In this document: in pieces, positions 1-10,997 of the stretch
How the letters are laid out: each line of letters starts with the position of its first letter
Position numbering within the stretch: the stretch's first letter is position 1
Assembly: GCA_025765595.1 (NCBI GenBank)
Contig: JAIVFH010000033.1
Location: 1-64,000, forward strand
DNA: 64,000 nucleotides
Reading direction: 5' to 3'
Origin: Obelidium mucronatum
Taxonomy: Eukaryota > Chytridiomycota > Chytridiomycetes > Chytridiales > Chytriomycetaceae
The notes under the pieces: generated by a model
What the model saw: the letters and a program-made list of their open reading frames with translations, nothing else
Database searches by the model: none
Told to the model about the DNA's origin: nothing
Position numbers and translations under genes: made by a program

Positions 1-1124
1 ATCCAAACAACCCAATGTAACAATGGCAGCCCTTGCCCTGAGCGCGCCACATGGCTCACTTTGGCAGGCAAGTGTATGTGCCATTTTAATTAGTTTTTGT
101 TTTTTTCCACCAGGATTCGCAGATGGGTCACGATTGGTGATGCCAACAAGCCCAATGTAACAATGGCAGCCCTTGCCCCTGAGCGCGCCACATGCTCAAA
201 TTTGGCAGGCAAGTGTATTGTGCCATTTAATTAGTTTTTGTTTTTTTTCCACCAGGATTCAGCAGATGGGTCACATTTGGCCCTGATTGGTGATCCAAAC
301 AAGCCAAATGTAACAATGGCAGCCCTTGCCCCTGAGCGCGCCACATGGCTCAAATTTGGCAGGCAAGAGTATTGTGCCATTTAATTAGTTTTTGTTTTTT
401 TCCACCAGGATTCAGCAGATGGGTCACATTTGGCCCTGATTGGTGATGCAAACAAGCCGAATGTAACAATGGCAGCCCTTGCCCTGAGCGCGCCACATGG
501 CTCAAATTTGGCAGGCAAGTGTATTGTGCCATTTAATTAGTTTTTGTTTTTTTCCACCAGGATTCAGCAGATGGGTCACATTTGGCCCTGATTGGTGATG
601 CAAACAAGCCCAATGTAACAATGGCAGCCCTTGCCCTGAGCGCGCCACCCGTCTCAAATTTGGCAGGCAAGTGTATTGTGCCATTTAATTAGTTTTTGTT
701 TTTTTCCACCAGGATTCAGCAGATGGGTCACACGTGGCCCTGATTGGTGATGCAAACAAGCCCAATGTAACAATGGCAGCCCTTGCCCTGAGCGCGCCAC
801 ATGGCTCAAATTTGGCAGGCAAGTGTATTGTGCCATTTAATTAGTTTTTGTTTTTTTCCACCAGGATTCAGCAGATGGGTCACATTTGGCCCTGATTGGT
901 GATCCAAACAAGCCAAATGTAACAATGGCAGCCCTTGCCCTGAGCGCGCCACATGGCTCAAATTTGGCAGGCAAGAGTATTGTGCCATTTAATTAGTTTT
1001 TGTTTTTTTCCACCAGGATTCAGCAGATGGGTCACACGTGGCCCTGATTGGTGATCCAAACAAGCCAAATGTAACAATGGCAGCCCTTGCCCTGAGCGCG
1101 CCACATGGCTCAAATTTGGCAGGC

Positions 1125-2205
1125 ATTTGGCCCTGATTGGTGATCCAAACAAGCCAAATGTAACAATGGCAGCCCTTGCCCTGAGCGCGCCACCCGTCTC
1201 AAATTTGGCAGGCAAGTGTATTGTGCCATTTAATTAGTTTTTGTTTTTTTCCACCAGGATTCAGCAGATGGGTCACAGGTGGCCCTGATTGGTGATGCAA
1301 ACAAGCCCAATGTAACAATGGCAGCCCTTGCCCTGAGCGCGCCACATGGCTCAAATTTGGCAGGCAAGTGTATTGTGCCATTTAATTAGTTTTTGTTTTT
1401 TTCCACCAGGATTCAGCAGATGGGTCACATTTGGCCCTGATTGGTGATCCAAACAAGCCAAATGTAACAATGGCAGCCCTTGCCCTGAGTGCGCCACATG
1501 GCTCAAATTTGGCAGGCAAGAGTATTGTGCCATTTAATTAGTTTTTGTTTTTTTCCACCAGGATTCAGCAGATGGGTCACACGTGGCCCTGATTGGTGAT
1601 CCAAACAAGCCAAATGTAACAATGGCAGCCCTTGCCCTGAGCGCGCCACATGGCTCAAATTTGGCAGGCATTTGGCCTGATTGGTGATGCAAACAAGCCA
1701 AATGTAACAATGGCAGCCCTTGCCCTGAGCGCGCCACATGGCTCAAATTTGGCAGGCAAGTGTATTGTGCCATTTAATTAGTTTTTGTCTTTTTTCCACC
1801 AGGATTCAGTAGATGGGTCACATTTGGCCCTGATTGGTGATGCAAACAAGCCAAATGTAACAATGGCAGCCCTTGCCCTGAGCGCGCCACATGGCTCAAA
1901 TTTGGCAGGCATTTGGCCCTGATTGGTGATGCAAACAAGCCAAATGTAACAATGGCAGCCCTTGCCCTGAGCGCGCCACATGGCTCAAATTTGGCAGGCA
2001 AGTGTATTGTGCCATTTAATTAGTTTTTGTTTTTTTCCACCAGGATTCAGCAGATGGGTCACATTTGGCCCTGATTGGTGATGCAAACAAGCCAAATGTA
2101 ACAATGGCAGCCCTTGCCCTGAGCGCGCCGCCCGTCTCAAATTAGGCAGGCAAGAGTATTGTGCCATTTAATTAGTTTTTGTTTTTTTCCACCAGGATTC
2201 AGCAG
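1125..2205. repeat. Higher-order repeat block, copy 1
   Basis: This stretch of the satellite recurs at 3499-4580, offset by 2374-2375 bp. Shared private variants include CAGGTGGCC, GAGTGCGCC, TTTTTGTCTTTTTTCC with CAGTAGATGG, and the CCGCCCGTCTCAAATTAGG unit. The one-base change in spacing comes from GGCATTTGGCCTG here against GGCATTTGGCCCTG in copy 2. It is therefore a recent multi-unit duplication inside the array. Confidence 0.8.
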
Positions 2206-3498
2206 ATGGGTCTGATTGGTGATGCAAACAAGCCCAATGTAACAATGGCAGCCCTTGCCCTGAGCGCGCCACATGGCTCAAATTTGGCAGGCAAGTGTAT
2301 TGTGCCATTTAATTAGTTTTTGTTTTTTTCCACCAGGATTCAGCAGATGGGTCACATTTGGCCCTGATTGGTGATCCAAACAAGCCAAATGTAACAATGG
2401 CAGCCCTTGCCCTGAGCGCGCCACATGGCTCAAATTTGGCAGGCAAGAGTATTGTGCCATTTAATTAGTTTTTGTTTTTTTCCACCAGGATTCAGCAGAT
2501 GGGTCACACGTGGCCCTGATTGGTGATCCAAACAAGCCAAATGTAACAATGGCAGCCCTTGCCCTGAGCGCGCCACATGGCTCAAATTTGGCAGGCATTT
2601 GGCCCTGATTGGTGATGCAAACAAGCCAAATGTAACAATGGCAGCCCTTGCCCTGAGCGCGCCACATGGCTCAAATTTGGCAGGCAAGTGTATTGTGCCA
2701 TTTAATTAGTTTTTGTCTTTTTTCCACCAGGATTCAGTAGATGGGTCACATTTGGCCCTGATTGGTGATGCAAACAAGCCAAATGTAACAATGGCAGCCC
2801 TTGCCCTGAGCGCGCCACATGGCTCAAATTTGGCAGGCAAGAGTATTGTGCCATTTAATTAGTTTTTGTTTTTTTCCACCAGGATTCAGCAGATGGGTCA
2901 CATTTGGCCCTGATTGGTGATCCAAACAAGCCAAATGTAACAATGGCAGCCCTTGCCCTGAGCGCGCCACCCGTCTCAAATTTGGCAGGCAAGTGTATTG
3001 TGCCATTTAATTAGTTTTTGTTTTTTTCCACCAGGATTCAGCAGATGGGTCTGATTGGTGATGCAAACAAGCCCAATGTAACAATGGCAGCCCTTGCCCT
3101 GAGCGCGCCACATGGCTCACATTTGGCAGGCAAGTGTATTGTGCCATTTAATTAGTTTTTGTTTTTTTCCACCAGGATTCAGCAGATGGGTCACAGGTGG
3201 CCCTGATTGGTGATGCAAACAAGCCCAATGTAACAATGGCAGCCCTTGCCCTGAGCGCGCCACATGGCTCAAATTTGGCAGGCAAGTGTATTGTGCCATT
3301 TAATTAGTTTTTGTTTTTTTCCACCAGGATTCAGCAGATGGGTCACATTTGGCCCTGATTGGTGATCCAAACAAGCCAAATGTAACAATGGCAGCCCTTG
3401 CCCTGAGCGCGCCACATGGCTCAAATTTGGCAGGCAAGAGTATTGTGCCATTTAATTAGTTTTTGTTTTTTTCCACCAGGATTCAGCAGATGGGTCAC

Positions 3499-4580
3499 AT
3501 TTGGCCCTGATTGGTGATCCAAACAAGCCAAATGTAACAATGGCAGCCCTTGCCCTGAGCGCGCCACCCGTCTCAAATTTGGCAGGCAAGTGTATTGTGC
3601 CATTTAATTAGTTTTTGTTTTTTTCCACCAGGATTCAGCAGATGGGTCACAGGTGGCCCTGATTGGTGATGCAAACAAGCCCAATGTAACAATGGCAGCC
3701 CTTGCCCTGAGCGCGCCACATGGCTCAAATTTGGCAGGCAAGTGTATTGTGCCATTTAATTAGTTTTTGTTTTTTTCCACCAGGATTCAGCAGATGGGTC
3801 ACATTTGGCCCTGATTGGTGATCCAAACAAGCCAAATGTAACAATGGCAGCCCTTGCCCTGAGTGCGCCACATGGCTCAAATTTGGCAGGCAAGAGTATT
3901 GTGCCATTTAATTAGTTTTTGTTTTTTTCCACCAGGATTCAGCAGATGGGTCACACGTGGCCCTGATTGGTGATCCAAACAAGCCAAATGTAACAATGGC
4001 AGCCCTTGCCCTGAGCGCGCCACATGGCTCAAATTTGGCAGGCATTTGGCCCTGATTGGTGATGCAAACAAGCCAAATGTAACAATGGCAGCCCTTGCCC
4101 TGAGCGCGCCACATGGCTCAAATTTGGCAGGCAAGTGTATTGTGCCATTTAATTAGTTTTTGTCTTTTTTCCACCAGGATTCAGTAGATGGGTCACATTT
4201 GGCCCTGATTGGTGATGCAAACAAGCCAAATGTAACAATGGCAGCCCTTGCCCTGAGCGCGCCACATGGCTCAAATTTGGCAGGCATTTGGCCCTGATTG
4301 GTGATGCAAACAAGCCAAATGTAACAATGGCAGCCCTTGCCCTGAGCGCGCCACATGGCTCAAATTTGGCAGGCAAGTGTATTGTGCCATTTAATTAGTT
4401 TTTGTTTTTTTCCACCAGGATTCAGCAGATGGGTCACATTTGGCCCTGATTGGTGATGCAAACAAGCCAAATGTAACAATGGCAGCCCTTGCCCTGAGCG
4501 CGCCGCCCGTCTCAAATTAGGCAGGCAAGAGTATTGTGCCATTTAATTAGTTTTTGTTTTTTTCCACCAGGATTCAGCAG
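3499..4580. repeat. Higher-order repeat block, copy 2
   Basis: Second copy of the roughly 1.08-kb block at 1125-2205. The order of long and short units is the same and the diagnostic variants match. The copies diverge downstream: copy 1 continues into a 141-bp unit (GGGTCTGATTGG), whereas copy 2 continues with GGGTCACATGTGG. Confidence 0.8.
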
Positions 4581-4962
4581 ATGGGTCACATGTGGCCCTG
4601 ATTGGTGATCCAAACAAGCCAAATGTAACAATGGCAGCCCTTGCCCTGAGCGCGCCACATGGCTCAAATTTGGCAGGCAAGTGTATTGTGCCATTTAATT
4701 AGTTTTTGTTTTTTTCCACCAGGATTCAGCAGATGGGTCACACCTGGCCCTGATTGGTGATCCAAACAAGCCATCTCTGCAAATATCATAGATGACTTCC
4801 TGTGGGAATCTGCAAAGTCCCAACTCCCATGGTACTCCAATCAAACAGCTCTCCATTCTGACAGCTCCGAAATCGTTTGATGGATTCTTCAACTGTTAAT
4901 CCAAATTGGGAGCGAATGTGCTTTTGTTTGTTTGAGCAATGGAGTGTTGGAAACAAATTGAA

Positions 4963-6184
4963 TCAAGCCAGACTGGGGTATAGTTGGTTTACGAGCCCCT
5001 TAAAGTACCTTCCTTCAGCAAACTGGATTTGAAGTTGAAGGTGTTGATACAAAGAAAGAGTACACCTCTCTTGATTAGGTTTTTCTGGAATCAGGCCGAG
5101 TACTGCGTTTTTGTGGGATTCTGAAGACAAGGCAGTTAAGGGAGCAAGCACAGGGGGGTAATTGGAGATGCCAGCTGAAAGGTATGTGTAAATCTTGTTT
5201 ATTGTGGTCTTTGAATCGCAGGAGAGGACCAGCACAAATACACTTGGATTAAAAGTTTTTGTGTCAGGAGCTATTTTGATGAATCCAAGATCGTTTTGCA
5301 TTTCCTTCTGCTTGCGGACATCGTAAAACAAGTTTGGCCGATGCACACACCCAATAATTTCGACAAATCCTGGTCTCAATCTTAGTCGATTGCACATCTT
5401 GTTGTACATTGACTTTGGAACTGTTGCTGAAGCTGCAATGAAAGGAATATCCTTGAAATGAACACAAATGTTCTCTAGATTCAAATGGTCTTGTCTCCAA
5501 ACATCTCCTGCGCTGGTCATTTTGTGCCATTTGTCTACTGCAATCGCGAAGGCAAATTTTTGAATGACTTTGAGTATCTTAGTCCTTTCCTCCAAGAGAA
5601 CTGGTTAAAAATTCCAAAGTCATCCACACAACATCAACATTTCCACTCTCAAGCAATTCCAGTGTTGAAGAATTCCCAATCTTGTTCATATCCAATGATC
5701 CAAAGGCTGCCGGTCAAAGGGGTATGTCGGATTTCTCCAAATTTGCCATTTGGTCAATCATGATTGCCAAGAGTGGAGATATAATGAGCAAAACTGATTT
5801 TGGATCACCAGAATCCACCATTCTTTGCATGTGAGCCAGCAGAGACAGGTAAAAAGTGTATGTCTTGCCTCCGCCGGTCCTTTGAATCAATACACAGTCT
5901 TTCCCATTCAACACAGCCTTGACGACAGCAATTTGATAGTCACGAGGAGCACGCTCGTAGTACTTGGCGGTTAGCAGGATGCATGCTTCCAAGATGGGAT
6001 CATGTTCTAGTGACATTGATGTGTTTCCGGACAGAACAAAAAACGATTTCCAGGTCGAATCTACTTGTCGAACGGTAATAGAATAACTAAGAATATATTG
6101 ATTTGAGTCCACTGGAGACGTCTGAAACGCGGCCCCACTATTCAAACGGAAACTGTCAGAAACAAGTGGCCAAAAGGCCGCCAA
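4963..6184 (-). pseudogene. Decayed RecQ-type helicase (telomere-linked-helicase-like)
   Basis: The amino-terminal part (6184-5714) has a Q-motif-like region (RDYQ), a Walker A variant QRTGGGKT and motif Ia (LLIISPLLAIMIDQM). After an in-frame TGA at 5714-5716 the same frame still reads PAAFGSLDMN, which fits the IPA(A)F region of RecQ proteins. A frameshift lies near 5575-5597. The next segment has AIAVDKWHKM where RecQ has DEAH, motif III-like AASATV, and RPNLFYDVR, a RecQ hallmark. Motifs V and VI and the RQC/HRDC regions are missing; homology fades towards the satellite array. DEAH to DKWH plus stop and frameshift argue for a dead copy. In several fungi RecQ helicases of this kind sit at chromosome ends (tlh1 of fission yeast, UTASa of Ustilago), which matches the neighbouring array. 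Confidence 0.75.
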
Positions 6185-6901
6185 AACTAATAAAATAAGT
6201 TGAACTACACCTGTGCCAAATTTGAGGAAGATCCATCCGCTGGTTCTTCAGCTACAAAAAATGGAGTTGGCGGGTTTTGAAGATTCTTCTCGCTGGGACT
6301 CAAAAATAAATTTTTTTTTATTTTTTCTTTTTGAGAGTTCCGAGAGCAAGGCTGACACTGAGCCTAGTTCTGACTGCAAAAAGACCAGGGAATGCAGAGC
6401 CATCACGGAAGATTTGATCATAGAGATGGTTGACTGATGATTTAAGGGTGGAAAGCGGGTACTTCAGAAAAGTGTAAAAATAGCCGGCATTCTTTTACAT
6501 AGTTGACTTTGTGTTGAGTAGAAAAGTATGGAAGATCTATAAAAGTAGGTGTGGTGTCTCTCGGCATTGTTTTTGTTAGTGTGACAGAAGGGGTTATGTA
6601 TACAAGCATAAAGTTGCCAATGCTGTGACCACGAGAGGTTGGAGAGGGATAAGAGACAATGACGAGAATTCGTGTGGCCAACAAGGGCAGAACAACAGGC
6701 GAGGTGTGGTTGGTGGGAGTTTCGTTTTCCGTGAGCGACTCTCTGCTGCAATAGAATTTGTGGATGGCAAATTCAAACTCCGCAACCCACCTGACCTACA
6801 CCACGATGGCCCAGGAAATCCTTCACTCCGCAAGCTTTATTCGTGATTGGCATCAAAAATCACAAAGATCATGTATGGGATTGCTTTCAACATTTATTCT
6901 C
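6185..6901. other. Intergenic, no supported gene
   Basis: AT-rich stretch between the helicase relic and the coiled-coil gene. Short open frames occur on both strands, but none has a recognisable domain or convincing splice sites. It may hold the eroded 5' part of the helicase. Confidence 0.5.
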
Positions 6902-8317
6902 CTAATCAAACTCACATCCTTCTCTTTCCAAAACTTCCATAAATTCTCTGCTGGGTTGAGAGTTAAGAGTCATCAGCATGTCAAAAAAATTAGAGGATGA
7001 GCATATAGTTAAGCATCTGATTTTACGATGTGGTCGGCAGCCAAACTCATTGATATGGTAGCTGGTAAATGCTTGGTTGATATTGGCAGTGTTGAGAGAA
7101 TAGCGGGAAAGGTTTGAAGAAGTATTGAGAGTGTTTGCAGGTGTCAAACAGAAAAAGAATGTGCCATGGTTGTTTTCCCCCTGGAAGATGCGTTTGCTTC
7201 TGTCAACACACTCAAACACCGAGCCAAGTTGAAAGGGGGCGGTGCTACTAGATCCTGAAGACCTTGTTTGCCCTTCAACAGGCTGCACTTCAACGACTAT
7301 TCTGTCTTCAACTTCATTTTCCTCATTGCCATTGTTCCCATTGTCACCATCCAATGAATCCTCAAATCCGTCGTCAACCCCCTCCTCATACTCCTCACTC
7401 TCAGTTCCAGATGGAAGAGACGGAAGAGTTGCCCTTTCATCATCGCTACCACCATCGTCGGATATTTCTTCACGGGAGCTCTCGACAAATTGAGCACTGC
7501 TACCACCATCATTATTTGAACTTTTACCTTGCAAACAAGACTCAATGCTAGTATTTTGCAGTCCAACACACCGCCTACCGCCAACCTCCACTTGACTCGC
7601 AGAGCCACCATCAACAATAACCGGATTATTCGTTGCCAAGGTAGTTCTGGAAGCAGCGGCCAAAGCTCTGGCCGCAGAACGCGTTTGGTATGGCTTTGCA
7701 GCCGCCCAATTGAATCCTTGTGGCACGAGTTCAGGCTCCGGCCCAAACTCCAAGAGCAACGCGGCACCGAAATCGCCACCCTCTGGATTAAACAGGGCGT
7801 CGGCGACGGGCCCTGTTGCCGGTACCAGGAGCGGGTGGGCGTGTGGGGGCGGCGCATTCTTGGCCAGTTCCTGCAGCCAGCGCAGACGCAGCGAGCGCGA
7901 GAGGTGCGACTCGGTGGTGAGGCGGTCTTCGGCGGCGGCACGCGCGGCGCACTCGGTAGTTAGGGCGCGCGTCAGGATGCCAATAGAGCGGCGCTGCTGG
8001 CGGACAGCCGCCTCCGCCGCCGCCAGAAGCAGCCGCCTCCGCCGCCGCCAGAAGAATCTCCGTTTCCGCGCGCAGCGTTTGCTCCGCGTCGAATTCCCCG
8101 CGTAACTTCGCGTAGTCTGGAATTTTTTGCCGGAGCGCGTTTGCCTCAGCGCGACTCAAGGCAAGTTGCGCCTCGCAGCTTTCGAGAACTGGCTGGACGA
8201 GCTGCATAGAAAATCAAAGCAGGCCCTCATTGTGAGAAAATAGGCACTCTCGCAATCGCCTAAAGAAAAGCCAATACATACTGCCAGCTGGCCACGGAGG
8301 CGGGTTATTTCAGCCAT
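6902..8317 (-). CDS. Coiled-coil protein with acidic low-complexity middle, frame broken by a 25-bp duplication
   Basis: Unrecognised protein. Exon 1 (8317-8282, from MAEITRLRGQLA) is joined to exon 2 at 8211 across a 70-nt intron (GTATGT..ATGCAG). Exon 2 begins LVQPVLESCEAQLALSR and forms an alanine- and arginine-rich helical, coiled-coil-like region of about 120 residues. A perfect 25-bp tandem duplication (8005-8029 and 8030-8054) shifts the frame inside it. With one copy counted, the helix continues as VRQQRRSIGILTRALTTE and then as the long downstream frame to 6902. The later part is acidic and Ser/Asn-rich (about 7240-7500), with no known domain in the last 100 residues. Exon 2 is GC-rich at 7660-8160, unlike its AT-rich 3' end. 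A start further upstream, in another exon, is possible. Confidence 0.55.
8005..8054. repeat. Perfect 25-bp tandem duplication inside a coding exon
   Basis: On the plus strand CAGCCGCCTCCGCCGCC..AGAAG occurs twice in direct succession without mismatch. Twenty-five is not a multiple of three, so the second copy shifts the coiled-coil reading frame. The frame after the duplication matches the one before it when one copy is skipped. Confidence 0.9.
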
Positions 8318-8823
8318 AATTTGGGGCAAAAATTCTTCATCAGACAACAGGATCAGACTATCAATACAGTTGATTCAGATGATAAGACTCGGACTCAATT
8401 TTCTTGGATAACAACAGAAAGAATAATAAATAAAATCAGGGCTATCCATATATCATGATCGTCGGACTCATAGTTCAATCGCCGTTAATCCATAACGAAT
8501 ATCCAACGATGAGCAATTGTATAATCGTCTAAGAGGGCCATTGGTAATAACGAAGACATAAATTAGCATATGCTCTGGATAAAGTGATTTATTGGCGGAA
8601 ATATATGTGTTATGACCTATAGTAGAATGTTTAGAGTAATAAAACCTGGTTTGTTGCCAGCGTCATAGCAGGTACATATCCGGACGAAACTCAAAAAAAT
8701 GAGTCAATAATGAGGTTAGCATCAACTGCCAATCGGGTGAATGAAAAAGTGTTGGAGTTTTTCAAGTTGGAAGCAGCAAAGCAAACAATTTGGTCAAAAT
8801 AATAACCTTTATTTCTCTCAGGG
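8318..8823. other. Intergenic, no gene seen
   Basis: AT-rich spacer between two minus-strand genes; it should hold the 3' end of the FAF2-like gene and the promoter of the coiled-coil gene. No conserved frame, RNA gene or repeat was recognised. Confidence 0.5.
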
Positions 8824-10808
8824 TTACTCATTGTCCATTTCCTCCACCATAACAGAGCTTGTGGGAAACAGGCCAGCAACCTTGATAGTTTGAGACTTAT
8901 CTACCAACACTTTCCTAGGATATGTGTTGATCACTTCAAAATCAGAGTCCAAGTCAATAGGTGTCAAATCTTGTGCTTCAACGAAATCATACAAATCCTA
9001 ATTCACACGGTAAGACACACAATATTTCTCGATATTTCTATAGCTCAACACACCTGAACAGTCGCAATTGATGCCTTAAAGCGGCGTGTAAGACGCTCCC
9101 CTGAAGGCAATCTGATACCGATTTTCGCAATGTCTACAGTATCGGAAACCGATGGTTCTGGAAGCATATTTTCTTGAAGACGTATTTTTCGTTGCTTTTT
9201 GGTCTGTGGTGTGAAAAATAAAAGATTCCGTTGAAATGTACTTTTCTTTTCTCATCGGCTTTTGTGATACCTCGCGCTTATCCAGCAATTCTTTCTGTTT
9301 CCGTTCTTCCTCTGCTGCCTCTTTAGCGATTCTCTCTCTTTCTTCCTGTGCGCGACGAGCCTTCTCTTGATCGGCTTTCAGTGATGCGTTATATGCTGCG
9401 TCTTGCTGCTCTCTCAGAATTCGTGCTTGATCATGACGATTGCTGCTTCTTTTCCTTAACGACGAAAAAAAGTTCGACCAACGGAAGACATACCGATCTG
9501 CTCGAGCATTGTTTAGAACGCCATCCACGCGATTCATTTGTGCCTGAAGAGCTGCTCGCAGTGTCTCCGGGTCGATCAAGCCCTCAAACCGCTCAACAAC
9601 AACCATACGAGAGCCTCCTTGCGGGGCAATCATTCCCAAAAATGGATACCTTGTCGCGAGAAGTGTATTCGAAACTGGGGGGGTTTTTTTTGACCAGTTT
9701 CGGTCAACATGAGGAGAAAAAAAAGGGGGAGATGCGAGTATTCACCAACAAAAGCTTCAGACTCTTTCACGTCTCCAGCCCAAACCACAAATCGCTTTTC
9801 CCGCAGGTACTCCAACAACAATTCATTCGACAAGACTTGATTGCAAAACGTGTCCATGTCATCATGCTCTGCGCAATATAGGACAACCAAAAGGCAGCGA
9901 AGTTCCCGTTTACTGACTTCCAGCGCTTGCGAGTACGTTCCCTGAAAGAAGGCTGGATGGTTTGTGCCGTATTTGGATTCATAGTCCAAGAGGAATCGCG
10001 CTGCTGTCGCTTGGGGATCGCGCGCAGATGTGGGTGTGATTCGTTGGGATGATGACCCAAAAATCAAGTTAAGGGGGAAGATTGATGCTGGTAAATATTG
10101 GAAGGGCAGAAGAAAAAATGGGAAGGGGGTCAGTAAACAATATACTCTGATCATCCCCGAACACCCTCATCCAAAATTTAAGATCAACACTCAACTGGCA
10201 AACCGAATGAGAACCCACACAACCCGAAGTGAGAGCGTGATGGGGTAAAATAGCCTCTGCCAGAATGTCTAGAACACCAACATTCATCAAACACAAAATC
10301 AATAAAAATATCAATCACAATCACATAGAGTTTAATTACCATTGGGGGAGTGTGTGGGCGGGCCTTTGAACCCAAAGTTCCAGCAGGACCACTTGACTTC
10401 GAACTAGAAGCTGCAGTAGATGGTCCAGAATTTGATTTTGAGTGTGAATTCGAGTTTGAATTTGCCCTTCGTCTTCTGACTCCTTCGGTCTGAGTTGGCG
10501 ATGCAACCGATTCACTTATGTCATTCGATGAGCCTCCAAATACGCTTTGAACAGCTTTCTACAGGCCATTCAAACAAGTCAAAAAGACGGAAGGAAAAGC
10601 TGTGTTATATTTACTTCTAAGTTCCATTGATGAGATGTCATCCAGTCGAGTGCGGTTTCTACACTGTCAATGCCGGTGATAGTCTGCCACATTGAATTAC
10701 GGACAAGTTAGTCTGAGTGCATCCGCGGCTTCTTTCGGGACACTCTTAATTGCATAATACCTGAAACTCCCCTAGTTGCTGAAGCTGTTCGTCTGAAAGG
10801 GCCTCCAT
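8824..10808 (-). CDS. FAF2/UBXD8-like protein (UBA-UAS-UBX), ERAD adaptor for Cdc48/p97
   Basis: Eight exons can be traced. The start MEALSDEQLQQLGEFQ leads into a UBA domain (TITGIDSVETALDWM, HQWNLEKAVQ), followed by a Ser/Asn-rich linker. The thioredoxin-like UAS domain follows (NHPAFFQGTYSQAL, SKRELRCLLVVLY, TFCNQVL, YPFLGMIAP, ERFEGLI). Next come the charged coiled coil (ILREQQDAAYNASLKADQ, EERERIAKEAAEEERK) and a C-terminal UBX domain (IRLPSGERLTRRF, DFEVINTYPRKV), ending VEEMDNE at 8824. Clear introns lie at 9675-9745, 9443-9493, 9204-9270 and 8998-9053, all phase-consistent. In animals and yeast this family brings Cdc48/p97 to ubiquitinated ER or lipid-droplet substrates. The domain order is complete. 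No hydrophobic hairpin of the FAF2 type is obvious between UBA and UAS, so membrane attachment is unproven. The next gene is divergent, with only about 190 bp between the starts. Confidence 0.9.
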
Positions 10809-10997
10809 GTTGAGTTGCGCTTTATATTTATTTGTTGGTTGTTTTTATTCATGAATGAACAACATGGGCGATGAGGCGTCACCGATGCCTACCGCCCAAT
10901 ACTCGAATCTGATTTCATTCATTTGTGGAACGCGAAACAGTCTCGTAGTTGTTGAAAGGGGACCGTTGTCGTTATTCGTTTCAAATCTTTTCTCAAA
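10809..10997. promoter_or_regulatory. Short divergent intergenic region, probable bidirectional promoter
   Basis: Only about 190 bp separate the starts of the FAF2-like gene (minus) and the FHA-RING gene (plus), so both core promoters must lie here. No specific element is claimed. Confidence 0.4.

Larger units (their letters stand above)
1..4773. repeat. Satellite-like tandem array, 152-bp unit with 89- and 141-bp variants
   Basis: The block is built from near-identical head-to-tail units with a 152-bp period (landmarks at 350, 502, 654, 806, 958). A short 89-bp unit lacks the 63 bp from AAGTGTATTG to the GATGGGTCAC box (junction GGCAGGCATTTGG at about 1120, 1667, 1906, 2595, 4041 and 4284). 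A 141-bp unit lacks part of CACATTTGGCCC (about 2209 and 3049). Each full unit has a T-rich tract ending CCACCAG followed by a 43-codon open stretch on the plus strand. The array begins before base 1 and stops abruptly at 4773, at the sequence CAAACAAGCC. Variants recur in blocks, which indicates unequal exchange. Its position beside a RecQ-like relic suggests a subtelomeric satellite; no telomere repeat is visible. Confidence 0.95.

Noticed and set aside
350..4694. Repeated 60-85-residue minus-strand open frames in the satellite (MAQYTCLPNLSHVARSG type)
   Set aside because: They recur only because the 152-bp unit recurs; each overlaps the next and is ended by the next unit. No start context, no domain.
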